A DNA stretch of 57,202 nucleotides, taken from an uncultured SAR86 cluster bacterium (GTDB taxonomy: Bacteria > Pseudomonadota > Gammaproteobacteria > Magnimaribacterales > AG-339-G14). Shown in pieces: positions 29,931 to 39,408 of this stretch (position 1 is its first letter; the number at the start of each line of letters is the position of its first letter). The stretch is taken from the NCBI GenBank assembly GCA_902514765.1, contig CABXSA010000001.1, positions 77,180-134,381 of the forward strand, written 5' to 3'. The translations under genes were made by a program, and so were the position numbers. The notes beneath the pieces were generated by a model. It worked only from the letters and a program-made list of their open reading frames with translations. It was not told the origin of the DNA and searched no databases.

Positions 29931-30809
29931 ATGAAGACAACAATTATCAATTGGCTCCTAGTTTTATTTGTGAGTCTTAGCTGGGGAGCATCTTTTATGT
30001 TTACACGCTTAGTAGTAGAAGAAATTTCTCCCTCTCACTTAGTATCAATAAGGCTTTTACTTGCTGCTCTTCTATTAGGACCCTTGTTTATTAATAAAAA
30101 AGAATTTTTAAAGATGTCTAAAGTGATCCCTTCTTTGATTTTGCTTGGAATTATAAATGCCGCCTTGCCTTTCTTTCTTTTTGCTTGGTCTGCTCAAGAA
30201 CTCACCGCTGGTATGCTTTCAATATTAAATGGAACTTCACCTTTATTTGCATTAATTATTGCAATTTTACTTTTTAGACAAAATACCACCTTCCTTCAAG
30301 TAATTGGTCTTTTAGCAGGCTTTGTTGGGCTCTTAATTTTTATAGGAATTGATGAAATTAGAGTAGTATTTTTCCCAGTAACTTTATGCCTAATTGGAGC
30401 ATTTTGTTATGCATATTCAAACAATGTCTTATTTAAATTGAACCATATAAATTCTTCAGCTCTTGCTTCTGCAACTATGCTGTCAGGTTTTATTTTTTCA
30501 ATTCCATTATTTTTGTCCGAGCCACAATCTTTTTCATTTGATCTGTCACTAAAAACTTATTTAGCAACCTTATTCCTTGGGCTGATTTCAACAGGCATCT
30601 CATTTATTGCTTACGTTGTTTTGTTACAAAGATCATCCCCAGTTCAAGCCTCGTCGATAATTTTCTTGGTACCCATTACTGGAATTTTCTGGGGCGCAAT
30701 ATTTTTAAATGAAAATATAGATCAAAAGGTCATATTGGGCTCTTTGTGTATTTTAATTGGTATAGGACTAACAAATATTTTTAAACCTAAAAAACTTTTG
30801 AGAGATTAA
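29931..30809 (+). CDS. EamA/DMT superfamily transporter
   Basis: About 10 TM segments; SWGASFMFTRLVVEEISPSHLVSIRLLLAALLL. Confidence 0.93.
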   Translation: MKTTIINWLLVLFVSLSWGASFMFTRLVVEEISPSHLVSIRLLLAALLLGPLFINKKEFLKMSKVIPSLILLGIINAALPFFLFAWSAQELTAGMLSILNGTSPLFALIIAILLFRQNTTFLQVIGLLAGFVGLLIFIGIDEIRVVFFPVTLCLIGAFCYAYSNNVLFKLNHINSSALASATMLSGFIFSIPLFLSEPQSFSFDLSLKTYLATLFLGLISTGISFIAYVVLLQRSSPVQASSIIFLVPITGIFWGAIFLNENIDQKVILGSLCILIGIGLTNIFKPKKLLRD

Positions 30810-31160
30810 TTAAACAATCTTTAAAACATTTTCTGGCGGCCTGCCAACTATAGCTTTAGACCCTTTTACATAAATTGGTCTTTCAATGAGCTTGGAATAT
30901 TCAATCATTAAATTAATGATTTCTTCATCTGAAATATTAGAATCTTTTAAGTTATTCTCTTTATATGCAGATTCTCCTGTCCTCAAAAGATCTCTCGGGC
31001 TAATACCAAGTTTTTGAATTATTTCTTTCAAAAAATCTTTTTCGAGCTTCTCGTCAAGGTACATGAAAACCTCAAAACCTTCTTTTTCTTTCTCTAGGAT
31101 ACTTAAGGCTTGTCTAGACTTACTGCATCTGGGGTTGTGAAAAAGAAAAGCTTTGGCCAT
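30810..31160 (-). CDS. arsC: ArsC-family (glutaredoxin-dependent arsenate reductase-like) protein
   Basis: FLFHNPRCSKSRQALSILEKE; RPIYVKGSKAIVGRPPENVLKIV. Confidence 0.92.
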   Translation of the reverse strand: MAKAFLFHNPRCSKSRQALSILEKEKEGFEVFMYLDEKLEKDFLKEIIQKLGISPRDLLRTGESAYKENNLKDSNISDEEIINLMIEYSKLIERPIYVKGSKAIVGRPPENVLKIV

Positions 31161-31176
31161 AGTTAAGAATTATCTT

Positions 31177-31944
31177 ATGAAAAGAGTTATTTTAAGCAGA
31201 AAAGGATTTGATTCAAAATATGGAGGTAGACCTTCTCCAATATTTAAAAATGGTGATATTTTCTCTCTTCCTATTCCTCAAAATGGAAAATCTCCAAAAA
31301 AATATCATGAGCTTAAATTCAATGGCATTAATGGAACTCAAGCTTTGAAGGAAGTTTCAGCTACACAAGTTACTTCTGAAGATTTTTGCCATTATGATCC
31401 CGCTCTTAATGACAAAATTGGACTTTTTGGTCAGGCGGGTAGTGCACAATCAGAGCTTAAAAATAATGGTGTTGGTATAGGGGATCTTTTTTTATTTTTT
31501 GGGTGGTTTAAAAAAACAGATAATCCAAAAATTAATATCCATAAAATTTTTGGATGGTTACAAATTGAAGAGATCTTGGAAGGCGATAATCAGATTTCAA
31601 ATTTTTTAAAAAAATATAATCTTTCACATCCACACGATCCAAGATATCGACACTATAAAAACAATACAATATATGTATCAAGAAAAAATTTTGGCTTATT
31701 TAAAAAATTTTCAAAAAAACTAGTGCTTAGCGCTCCTAACCATACGAAATCTATGTGGCAGTTTCCCAAGGAATATTTTGCTAATCCTGCTAAGAAGAAG
31801 AGTAAAATTTTTTTAAACCGTCTAAAATGGAAAGACAATAAAAAATTATTAGTCGATACAAATATTGGTCCTGGCCAAGAATTTATTTTCGACGCCCAAG
31901 AAGTTCCAGATGTTTCTTTATGGGCGAAATCACTAACAGAATAG
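31177..31944 (+). CDS. Nucleotide modification associated domain 3 (Nmad3)-like protein
   Basis: VILSRKGFDSKYGGRPSPIFKNGDIFSLPIPQ; HYDPALN; FGQAGSAQSELKNNGVGIGDLFLFFGWFK; start chosen at ATG 31177. Confidence 0.75.
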   Translation: MKRVILSRKGFDSKYGGRPSPIFKNGDIFSLPIPQNGKSPKKYHELKFNGINGTQALKEVSATQVTSEDFCHYDPALNDKIGLFGQAGSAQSELKNNGVGIGDLFLFFGWFKKTDNPKINIHKIFGWLQIEEILEGDNQISNFLKKYNLSHPHDPRYRHYKNNTIYVSRKNFGLFKKFSKKLVLSAPNHTKSMWQFPKEYFANPAKKKSKIFLNRLKWKDNKKLLVDTNIGPGQEFIFDAQEVPDVSLWAKSLTE

Positions 31945-31951
31945 TAATTTT

Positions 31952-32338
31952 ATGAACAATTTATATCTTTTTATTGCGGGGCTCATGGCCGGAATGATTT
32001 TGTTTCAAGCAGCTTTGAATGCACCTACTATTTTTAAAGTGTACTCTGAAGAACAAGCCGGACCCTTTTTAAGAGCTATTTTCCCAAAATTATTTTTAAA
32101 TGTGGCATTTCTTAGCCTCATAGGCGTTGTCTTATCAGTAATTGGCGATCGTCTTTCGCTTCAACTACTTTTTTTTGTTTCTTTTTTATTAATGAGTGTT
32201 TCTTATTTGATCGTTCCGGCAACAAACAAAGCAAGGGATGAAGGAAGAGATAAAAGTTTTAAATATCTGCACTTATTGAGTGTAATACTTACTTTATTCA
32301 CTTTAGTACTCTGCCTTATAATTTTGGTGGTCACCTAA
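31952..32338 (+). CDS. DUF4149-like four-TM membrane protein
   Basis: 128 aa, four hydrophobic segments; LFIAGLMAGMILFQAALNAPTIFK. Confidence 0.5.
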   Translation: MNNLYLFIAGLMAGMILFQAALNAPTIFKVYSEEQAGPFLRAIFPKLFLNVAFLSLIGVVLSVIGDRLSLQLLFFVSFLLMSVSYLIVPATNKARDEGRDKSFKYLHLLSVILTLFTLVLCLIILVVT

Positions 32339-32339
32339 A

Positions 32340-32711
32340 ATGGAAAAACAATTCAATGTTTTTGAAGAAGAAATAGAAGAATGTTGTTCAAATCCTATTA
32401 CTGGATTTTTTCGTAATGGATTTTGCCATACCGATAATTTAGATCGGGGCTTGCATGTAGTTTGCGCTTACATTACAAAAGATTTTTTAGATTTTTCAAA
32501 GTCTCGAGGCAATGATCTTTCAACCCCTAGAGAGGAGTTTAATTTTCCTGGCTTAAAAGAGGGCGATCATTGGTGTGTTTGTGCAGAAAGATGGAAGGAG
32601 GCATATGAATTTGGCAAGGCTCCCAAAATTTTCCTTAAAAGAACAAATAAAAAAACTTTATCTGTTGTAAGTCTTGAAGTTTTAAAAGAGTATTCGATTG
32701 ATCTCAGCTAA
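32340..32711 (+). CDS. DUF2237 family protein
   Basis: NVFEEEIEECCSNPITGFFRNGFCHTDNLDRGLHVVCAYITKDFLDFSKSRGNDLSTP...GDHWCVCAERWKEA. Confidence 0.92.
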   Translation: MEKQFNVFEEEIEECCSNPITGFFRNGFCHTDNLDRGLHVVCAYITKDFLDFSKSRGNDLSTPREEFNFPGLKEGDHWCVCAERWKEAYEFGKAPKIFLKRTNKKTLSVVSLEVLKEYSIDLS

Positions 32712-32765
32712 AGAGAGAGGCAGCCTTAATCAGAATTCATTTTTGTGTTTTGGTAGAATGGGCCT

Positions 32766-33302
32766 GTGTCTTTAGATTATACAAAAGCCCAAAAAGTGAT
32801 TCATTGGCTTATGGCTATAATAATCATGCTTGACTTGAATGTCGCTCAAAAATTTGGGGGCGACATGGAATTGTGGGACAGACTGGAATCTCGTTCAGAT
32901 CACGCAACGGCGGGGATGATCGTGACCTTTCTGTTTATTTTAAGAATAATACTTCGTTATTTTAATGGTGCGCCAGAACTGCCTACGACAATGCCAAGAT
33001 GGCAAATATATTCAGCTAAATTGGGTCATTATTCTCTTTATGTTCTTATGGCAGGTTTAATCATTACAGGAATTTCGATGGCAAGCTTTGCATCTGATCC
33101 AATTGTTGTGTTTGGCATGGATTTGTCTTTCGCTAAACACAATCAAAGCTATTTTCACCTAATAAGGGGCGCACATGAGTTTTGTACAAATGCAATTATT
33201 TTACTCATAATCATTCATATTTCTGCGGCTTTATATCATCACTTCTTCGCAAAAGATGACACAACTTTAAACATGGTTAAATTCTGGCAAACTAAACAAT
33301 GA
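32766..33302 (+). CDS. Cytochrome b561 family protein
   Basis: YTKAQKVIHWLMAIIIM, HATAGMIVTFLFILRIILRY, HISAALYHHFFAKDDTLNM-like C-terminus; GTG start. Confidence 0.92.
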   Translation: MSLDYTKAQKVIHWLMAIIIMLDLNVAQKFGGDMELWDRLESRSDHATAGMIVTFLFILRIILRYFNGAPELPTTMPRWQIYSAKLGHYSLYVLMAGLIITGISMASFASDPIVVFGMDLSFAKHNQSYFHLIRGAHEFCTNAIILLIIIHISAALYHHFFAKDDTTLNMVKFWQTKQ

Positions 33303-33388
33303 AAGTTTAAACAGATAAGATAAAACAAACTTGAAATTTTTAAAATCAATAAAATGAAAAATAAAGTTAAGCCATTGTTCTTTTTTCT

Positions 33389-34177
33389 ATGAATATTATT
33401 AAAAGATTTATCCTATTTAAGGCATTAAGGTCTTTTGCTAAAAAAAACTCTATAGATGGTCTGCCTATAACAGGAGTATTAAATGATCATATTTCTCTTA
33501 AAATATTAATTGATGGATGGTTTGAAAAAAGAGAGCTATTTGCGCTGGAGAATTTTTTTAAAATAAATAACTTTCCTACAAAATTATGCATAGATATAGG
33601 GGCTAATATAGGAAATCACTCTCTATTTTTTTCAAAATTTTTTGACAAAGTAATTTCTTTTGAACCTCTTTTAAAAACTTATAAAATCTTGGAAATTAAC
33701 TCTTTGCTTGTCGATAACTTGGAAATTCATAATTTTGGAATATCAGATTCAGATAAACAAATGCCGGCTTTAGTAAGTGAAGGAAACTTAGGAGCAACTA
33801 AATTAGTTGATTTTAAAGATGATTTTAATAGTACATTGAATTTGAAAAAGCTTGATGCCTTTTTAGAAGAGAAAAAAATAAAAGAAGTTTCATACATAAA
33901 ATATGATATCGAAGGACACGAAATATTTGCTCTTAGAGGGTCTGAACAAGTAATAAAGAATTCATCTCCATTAATTTCCCTTGAATTAGAGATGACAAAA
34001 CACTATGAAAATTGCCTTGAAGCAATAAATTTTCTAGAAGAATGTGGCTACAAATCTGCATATATTTTAAAAAATTCTTTTTCAGGCGGGCTTCCTTCAA
34101 ATTTTAAAAAATTATCTATAGATGATTTCCTGAAAATAAAAAAAAGAAGACATAAAATGGTACTTTTTAGTAAGTAA
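33389..34177 (+). CDS. FkbM family methyltransferase
   Basis: CIDIGANIGNHSLFFSKFFDKVISFEPLLKTY; YIKYDIEGHEIFALRGSEQVI. Confidence 0.92.
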   Translation: MNIIKRFILFKALRSFAKKNSIDGLPITGVLNDHISLKILIDGWFEKRELFALENFFKINNFPTKLCIDIGANIGNHSLFFSKFFDKVISFEPLLKTYKILEINSLLVDNLEIHNFGISDSDKQMPALVSEGNLGATKLVDFKDDFNSTLNLKKLDAFLEEKKIKEVSYIKYDIEGHEIFALRGSEQVIKNSSPLISLELEMTKHYENCLEAINFLEECGYKSAYILKNSFSGGLPSNFKKLSIDDFLKIKKRRHKMVLFSK

Positions 34178-34183
34178 AAATTC

Positions 34184-34810
34184 ATGACAAATTCCTATAA
34201 AATCTGGCTTCCAATCACTTTCATTTATCTAATTTTTTTTCTTTGGTATACAAATTTATCTGGCCCTCTAACGGATCAAGAAATTGAAACTTACAAAAAA
34301 ATCTTCGAAGAAAGTAATTCAGCTAGGAGAGATTCTGGGCAATGGGAAAAGGCATTTAAGTTCATGAGCGAGGATGATGGCAAAGACTTTTATATGGTGA
34401 ATTTTCTCGATAGGAACGAATCACCGCGAACCATGGAAGCTACTGGAGAAGGAGCAACTTCATTAGATCTGCAGATGCACTATATGGAATACATGTGGCC
34501 ACAACAGTTTAAAAGAGCCTCACATCCCATATTCTTTGCTTTTGTTTTAAATCCTGCTCTAGATATCGTTTCCGCCCAAGGGATGGAGGACTGGGACATC
34601 GTTGCAATATTTAGATATAGAAGCAGAAGAGATTTGTTTGAAATTGGTCTGAATCCTGTTTTTGATCAAAGGCATGAATACAAAGTTGAGGCATTAGATA
34701 AGACGATAGCCATCCCTGTAGAAACTCCTTTCATTGCTGATTTAAGATTTGCCTTGTTTGTCTTTTTATTATTAGTTGGCCTAATTATTGAAAGAATCAG
34801 AGGAAAATAA
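34184..34810 (+). CDS. Membrane-anchored protein with possible DUF1330-like dimeric alpha/beta-barrel region
   Basis: N- and C-terminal TM segments; FYMVNFLDRNE...WDIVAIFRYRSRRDLFEI. Confidence 0.5.
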   Translation: MTNSYKIWLPITFIYLIFFLWYTNLSGPLTDQEIETYKKIFEESNSARRDSGQWEKAFKFMSEDDGKDFYMVNFLDRNESPRTMEATGEGATSLDLQMHYMEYMWPQQFKRASHPIFFAFVLNPALDIVSAQGMEDWDIVAIFRYRSRRDLFEIGLNPVFDQRHEYKVEALDKTIAIPVETPFIADLRFALFVFLLLVGLIIERIRGK

Positions 34811-34852
34811 AATTCTTATGAGCTTTTTTTCAAAGTTATTAAAAATTAAAAA

Positions 34853-35914
34853 ATGACGAATAGAATAAAAGCAGCTTGGGAAGGAAGGATTTCAGGTTGT
34901 TTGCTTGGTAAACCCATAGAAATTTTATCAATGAGGGAAGGAAAAGACTCATTAGAAAAATACCTCAAAGAAGCAAAGTCTTTCCCATTGAGAGATTATA
35001 TAAATCATATCGAGCATCCTTTGATAAAAGGCTTATCAATTAATTGTTGTAAGGGAAAAATTAATAGAGCTGAACAAGATGATGATATCACTTACACAGT
35101 TTTAGCTTTAATGATGCTCGAAGAACATGGCATAAAACTTGATACAGATGACATCGCAAGGACATGGATTAATAAGCTACCAGCTGGCGCCACTTTTACG
35201 GCAGAAAGAGAGGCATACATCAAGTTATTAGAAAATATGAACTTTGATTATCAGTGGGGTGGGGCAAGAAAATTTGATATCGACGCTCTCAGCGACAATG
35301 AGTTTAACGATTGGATTGGAGCACAAATAAGAATTGATATGTATGGTTGGGTCCTGCCAGGCAATCCTGCAATAGCTGCAGATTTAGCCAGGAAAGATGC
35401 GCGCCTATCTCATAGAGGATGTGCAGTTGAATGTTCTGCATATATTGCTGCTCTTGCAGCTTTGATACCAGTTAATGAAAAGAGAATGGATGCAGTTGAA
35501 GAAGCTCTAAAATATATAGACAAGACTTCAGATGCCTATGAAGCAGTGGAAATAGGGAAAAAAAATATCGGCAAACCTTGCAACAAAATCATAGATAAAT
35601 ATAAAGATCTTTCCCCAGTTCACAGTCTTAATAATTTAGCCATTGTTGTTTGGGCTTTTTTAAGTTTTCAAGATTCTTTTGATGAAGCAGTAGGCGAAGC
35701 AGTTACAGCGGGATGGGATACTGATTGCAATGGAGCAACTGTTGGTGGATTGTTTGGTCTTGCTAATGGTGAGATTCCTTCAAAGTGGACCGATCCTTGG
35801 AGTGGAAAAGTAAACACTACCATTTCCGGTATAGGGGAATTAAGTTTAGAAAACCTCATTCATAGAACAGAGAACCTCCGAGAAAATATAAGTTTGCAAT
35901 TAAAAAAATCATAA
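34853..35914 (+). CDS. ADP-ribosylglycohydrolase family protein
   Basis: GRISGCLLGKPIE; EQDDDITYTVLALMMLEE; TAGWDTDCNGATVGGLFGLANG. Confidence 0.94.
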   Translation: MTNRIKAAWEGRISGCLLGKPIEILSMREGKDSLEKYLKEAKSFPLRDYINHIEHPLIKGLSINCCKGKINRAEQDDDITYTVLALMMLEEHGIKLDTDDIARTWINKLPAGATFTAEREAYIKLLENMNFDYQWGGARKFDIDALSDNEFNDWIGAQIRIDMYGWVLPGNPAIAADLARKDARLSHRGCAVECSAYIAALAALIPVNEKRMDAVEEALKYIDKTSDAYEAVEIGKKNIGKPCNKIIDKYKDLSPVHSLNNLAIVVWAFLSFQDSFDEAVGEAVTAGWDTDCNGATVGGLFGLANGEIPSKWTDPWSGKVNTTISGIGELSLENLIHRTENLRENISLQLKKS

Positions 35915-35916
35915 AA

Positions 35917-36822
35917 ATGTCTGACTTTATTGTTTTTGGCGGCATTAATATGGATCTTTTTGCATATCTTCCTAGATCTCCTGAAGAAGGTGAAACAATT
36001 GAAGCAAACTCAATAGAATTCTCTTTGGGAGGAAAAGGTGCCAATCAAGCAGTAGCTTTGGCGAGATTAGGCGCAAAAGTGAATTTCGTCGGAACCGTTG
36101 GCAAAGATTTATTTGGCCAGGATCTAGAGTCTTTGATCGAAAGAGAAAAAGTAAATATAAAGAACCTGAGCAGGAAGAAAGGGCAATCTGGCGTTGCATT
36201 GATTAATGTATTAAAAGATGGCAGAAATGAAGTTGTGGCTTTTCCAGGCATAAATAAGAATTCCAAAAGTAAACAAGTAAGCAACAAGGAACTAGAAGCT
36301 TGCTCAATTGTAATTGGTACTATGGAGCTGCAAGAAGTTGAGACTTCAGATTTATTCAAGCGCGCGAAAAAAAACAATTGTTTAACAATACTCAATTTAG
36401 CTCCATATAAAGAACCATCAAAATTATTATTGGAGCAAACAGATATTTTAGTAGTTAACGAGACTGAATTTTTAGGACTTCTTAACAAAGTATCCCACAC
36501 AGTTGATATAGATTTCATTGATAAAAATATTTCCTCTTTAAATATTCCCTCGCATGTAAATGTTGTTATTACTTTGGGAGATTTAGGAGTAATTGCATAT
36601 GCAAAAGGAAAAAGAAAATATTACAAATCAAAAAAAGTTGAAGCTATTGATACAGTAGGTGCAGGAGATTGTTTCGTAGGCGCCTTAGGATTTTCTCTTT
36701 CTGAAAATCCAGATATATTTTCTGCCGTTAAATTTGCGAATTGTGCAGCATCATTATCAGTGACCAAAAAAGGTGCTGCTAAATCAATGCCATCCTACGA
36801 TGAGGTTGTAAATAAACTTTAA
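35917..36822 (+). CDS. PfkB family carbohydrate kinase (ribokinase-like)
   Basis: GGKGANQAVALARLGAKVNFVGTVGKDLFG; DTVGAGDCFVGALGFSL. Confidence 0.95.
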   Translation: MSDFIVFGGINMDLFAYLPRSPEEGETIEANSIEFSLGGKGANQAVALARLGAKVNFVGTVGKDLFGQDLESLIEREKVNIKNLSRKKGQSGVALINVLKDGRNEVVAFPGINKNSKSKQVSNKELEACSIVIGTMELQEVETSDLFKRAKKNNCLTILNLAPYKEPSKLLLEQTDILVVNETEFLGLLNKVSHTVDIDFIDKNISSLNIPSHVNVVITLGDLGVIAYAKGKRKYYKSKKVEAIDTVGAGDCFVGALGFSLSENPDIFSAVKFANCAASLSVTKKGAAKSMPSYDEVVNKL

Positions 36823-36842
36823 ATTTTTTAATCTATATTTAA

Positions 36843-37709
36843 ATGAAGAATTTGAATTTTGAAAATTTTGAAAAATTAGATTTGCCTTTCAAAGTTAATC
36901 GATTGTCCCCAAATATTGGAGCAGAGCTTCTGGAAATTGATCTAAGAGAAAATTTTAATAAGGAAACTTATGAATTGATTTACCAAGCTCTACTCATTCA
37001 TAAAGTAATTTTTTTCCGCAATCAGAATCTCAGTACTGAAGATCATTTGAGGTTCGCAAAAAAATTTGGTGAACTGGAAGTTCATCCATTTGCGCCGCAC
37101 AAAGAAGGATACCCAGAGGTTCTAAGCATAACTCACAACGAAAAGAGTAAAGGTAGAGAAAACACTTGGCACTCTGATGTTACTTGGAGAGAAGAACCTT
37201 CCCTAGGATCTATTCTACGCATGATCGAAGGCCCTCAAGTTGGTGGCGATACCTTATTTTCTGACATGTGCATGGCTTATGATGGGCTTTCTGAGGGAGT
37301 GAAGAAAAAGTTAGAAGGAGCAATTGCTGTTCATGATTTTGCTGGTTTCAGACAAAGATTGATCAAACAAGGTAAAAGTGATGCAGAAATAGAAGCTTTT
37401 AATCAAAAGTACCCAAGCCCTGAACATCCTGTGATTCGTACTCACCCGGATACAAAACAAAAAGTTATATACGTAAACAAAGCTTTTACACAATATATAA
37501 AAGACTGGGACACTACAGAATCTTCCATTATGCTAGATTTTTTATATGCTCAAGCGGCAATACCAGAGTATCAGTGTCGATTTATCTGGGAAAAGGATTC
37601 GATTGCCTTTTGGGATAATAGAGCGTGCCAACACTATGCTGTATCAGATTATTGGCCGCAAGTAAGAAAAGTTGAAAGGGTTACAGTCGTAGGCGACAGA
37701 CCTTACTAA
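36843..37709 (+). CDS. TauD/TfdA family 2OG-Fe(II) dioxygenase
   Basis: NTWHSDVTWREEPSLGSILR; FWDNRACQHYAVSDYWPQVRKVERVTVVGDRPY. Confidence 0.95.
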   Translation: MKNLNFENFEKLDLPFKVNRLSPNIGAELLEIDLRENFNKETYELIYQALLIHKVIFFRNQNLSTEDHLRFAKKFGELEVHPFAPHKEGYPEVLSITHNEKSKGRENTWHSDVTWREEPSLGSILRMIEGPQVGGDTLFSDMCMAYDGLSEGVKKKLEGAIAVHDFAGFRQRLIKQGKSDAEIEAFNQKYPSPEHPVIRTHPDTKQKVIYVNKAFTQYIKDWDTTESSIMLDFLYAQAAIPEYQCRFIWEKDSIAFWDNRACQHYAVSDYWPQVRKVERVTVVGDRPY

Positions 37710-37737
37710 AAATTAAAAATAAATTACAGGGGAAATT

Positions 37738-38127
37738 ATGTTTAGTCACATTATGGTTGGAGCAAATGATATTGAGGAATCTAAAACTTTTTACGACAAC
37801 GTTTTAGAAGTTTTAGGTGCAAAACCAGGACTAATGGTTCCAAATCTTACTGGTCAAACTCGTTACTTTTATTTCTTAGAAGGAATGACTTTCTGTATTT
37901 CAGAGCCTATTGACGGGGAGCCGGCTTCTGCGGGAAACGGCTCAACTATTGGATTCAATATAGAAGATGAGACTCAGGGCGATAAATGGCACGCTGCTGG
38001 ACTAAAATCTGGTGGAATTTCCATTGAAGATGCGCCCGGTGTTAGAGAATTTGAAGGCATGAAAATGTACTTAGCCTATTTGAGAGATCCCTCTGGCAAT
38101 AAGCTTTGTGCAATTAAACAACTATAG
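37738..38127 (+). CDS. VOC family (glyoxalase-like) protein
   Basis: HIMVGANDIEESKTFYDNVLEVLG; YLRDPSGNKLCAI. Confidence 0.93.
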   Translation: MFSHIMVGANDIEESKTFYDNVLEVLGAKPGLMVPNLTGQTRYFYFLEGMTFCISEPIDGEPASAGNGSTIGFNIEDETQGDKWHAAGLKSGGISIEDAPGVREFEGMKMYLAYLRDPSGNKLCAIKQL

Positions 38128-38132
38128 AATTT

Positions 38133-39371
38133 ATGGATTATGTTCCTTTTGCAGTTCCGTTTTTCTTATTAGCTATTTTAATAGAGCTTTCTTATGGGTG
38201 GCTTAAAAATAAAAATACTTATCGAGCTAATGATGCATTTTCTAGTATGTTTATGGGAGCTCTTCGGTCTACTAGTTCGGCATTGAAGATAGGTTTAGGA
38301 GGAGCAGTTTTCTTTTTTGTGGAAACACATTTCTCATTGCCAAGATGGGATTCAAGTTCAATTCTTACTTGGATCGTTGCCTTCATTACATATGACTTCT
38401 TTTATTATTGGTTTCATAGAATTAGTCACGAAAGACAAATTTTTTGGGCATCGCATGTGGCTCATCACCAAAGCGAGGATTACAATTTGTCTACGGCATT
38501 AAGACAGACTGGTACAGGTTTCTTTTTGACCTGGGTATTTTATATTCCGCTTTTCATTATCGGCGTGCCTTCTTATGTTTTTGTTTCGGTAGCTTCCATT
38601 AATTTGATTTATCAATTTTGGGTTCACACAGAACACGTTCCTAAATTAGGATGGTTTGAGTTATTTTTCGTTTCTCCCTCTAATCACAGAGTTCATCATG
38701 CTCAAAATGAGGAATACATAGATAAGAATTATGGCGGGGTGTTTATTATTTGGGATAGATTGTTCGGAACTTTCAAGGAGGAAGAAGATAATGTATCTCC
38801 TGTCTATGGCATCAGAGGTCCTTTAAAAACTTTTAATCCTGTTTGGGCAAATCTTCATATTTATGTGAAGATGCTGAGAGAAATATTTTATACAAAAAAC
38901 CTTAAAGACAAGCTGTATGTCTTGGTTGCACCAACTAGGTGGATTCCAACCGATTCTGGTCATTTATCTACAAAAACTGATTTTGATGTGCACAATTTTG
39001 AAAAATACAATCCTAATTCCTCTTTTGCGTCCAAAACTTATGCTTTTTTTCAACTGATATTCGTGTCTCTTATCAGCACAGTCTTTATTGAATTGGGCGA
39101 AATGAACCTACAGCAAGGTATTGTTGTTGCTATTGCAATAGTTTCAACAGCATATTGTGTTTCTTTGTGGCTGGATAGTAAAAACGCTTTGCTGGCAGAC
39201 GCTTTTAGGATGATTTTTTTAATAGGAATTTTCCTAACTTCTTTTTTCCTTCCTGAAGCGAACAAATACATTCTTCCTTTGGCAGGATACTTGTCTATAA
39301 ATCTATTATTTCTATTTTTCTTACATAATTCTTTTCGAAAAAACAATCTTTTGACACGACAAATGTCATAA
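38133..39371 (+). CDS. Fatty acid hydroxylase/sterol desaturase family protein with C-terminal TM extension
   Basis: YWFHRISHER, HVAHHQSEDYN, HHAQNEEYIDKNYGG histidine boxes; extra TM domain after residue ~300. Confidence 0.93.
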   Translation: MDYVPFAVPFFLLAILIELSYGWLKNKNTYRANDAFSSMFMGALRSTSSALKIGLGGAVFFFVETHFSLPRWDSSSILTWIVAFITYDFFYYWFHRISHERQIFWASHVAHHQSEDYNLSTALRQTGTGFFLTWVFYIPLFIIGVPSYVFVSVASINLIYQFWVHTEHVPKLGWFELFFVSPSNHRVHHAQNEEYIDKNYGGVFIIWDRLFGTFKEEEDNVSPVYGIRGPLKTFNPVWANLHIYVKMLREIFYTKNLKDKLYVLVAPTRWIPTDSGHLSTKTDFDVHNFEKYNPNSSFASKTYAFFQLIFVSLISTVFIELGEMNLQQGIVVAIAIVSTAYCVSLWLDSKNALLADAFRMIFLIGIFLTSFFLPEANKYILPLAGYLSINLLFLFFLHNSFRKNNLLTRQMS

Positions 39372-39408
39372 GTTATATTTTTTTTTATATTTATTAAGGT
39401 AATTCAAT

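Noticed and set aside
36045-36518. 157-aa antisense ORF
   Set aside because: Fully antisense to the clear PfkB kinase gene; no recognisable motif.
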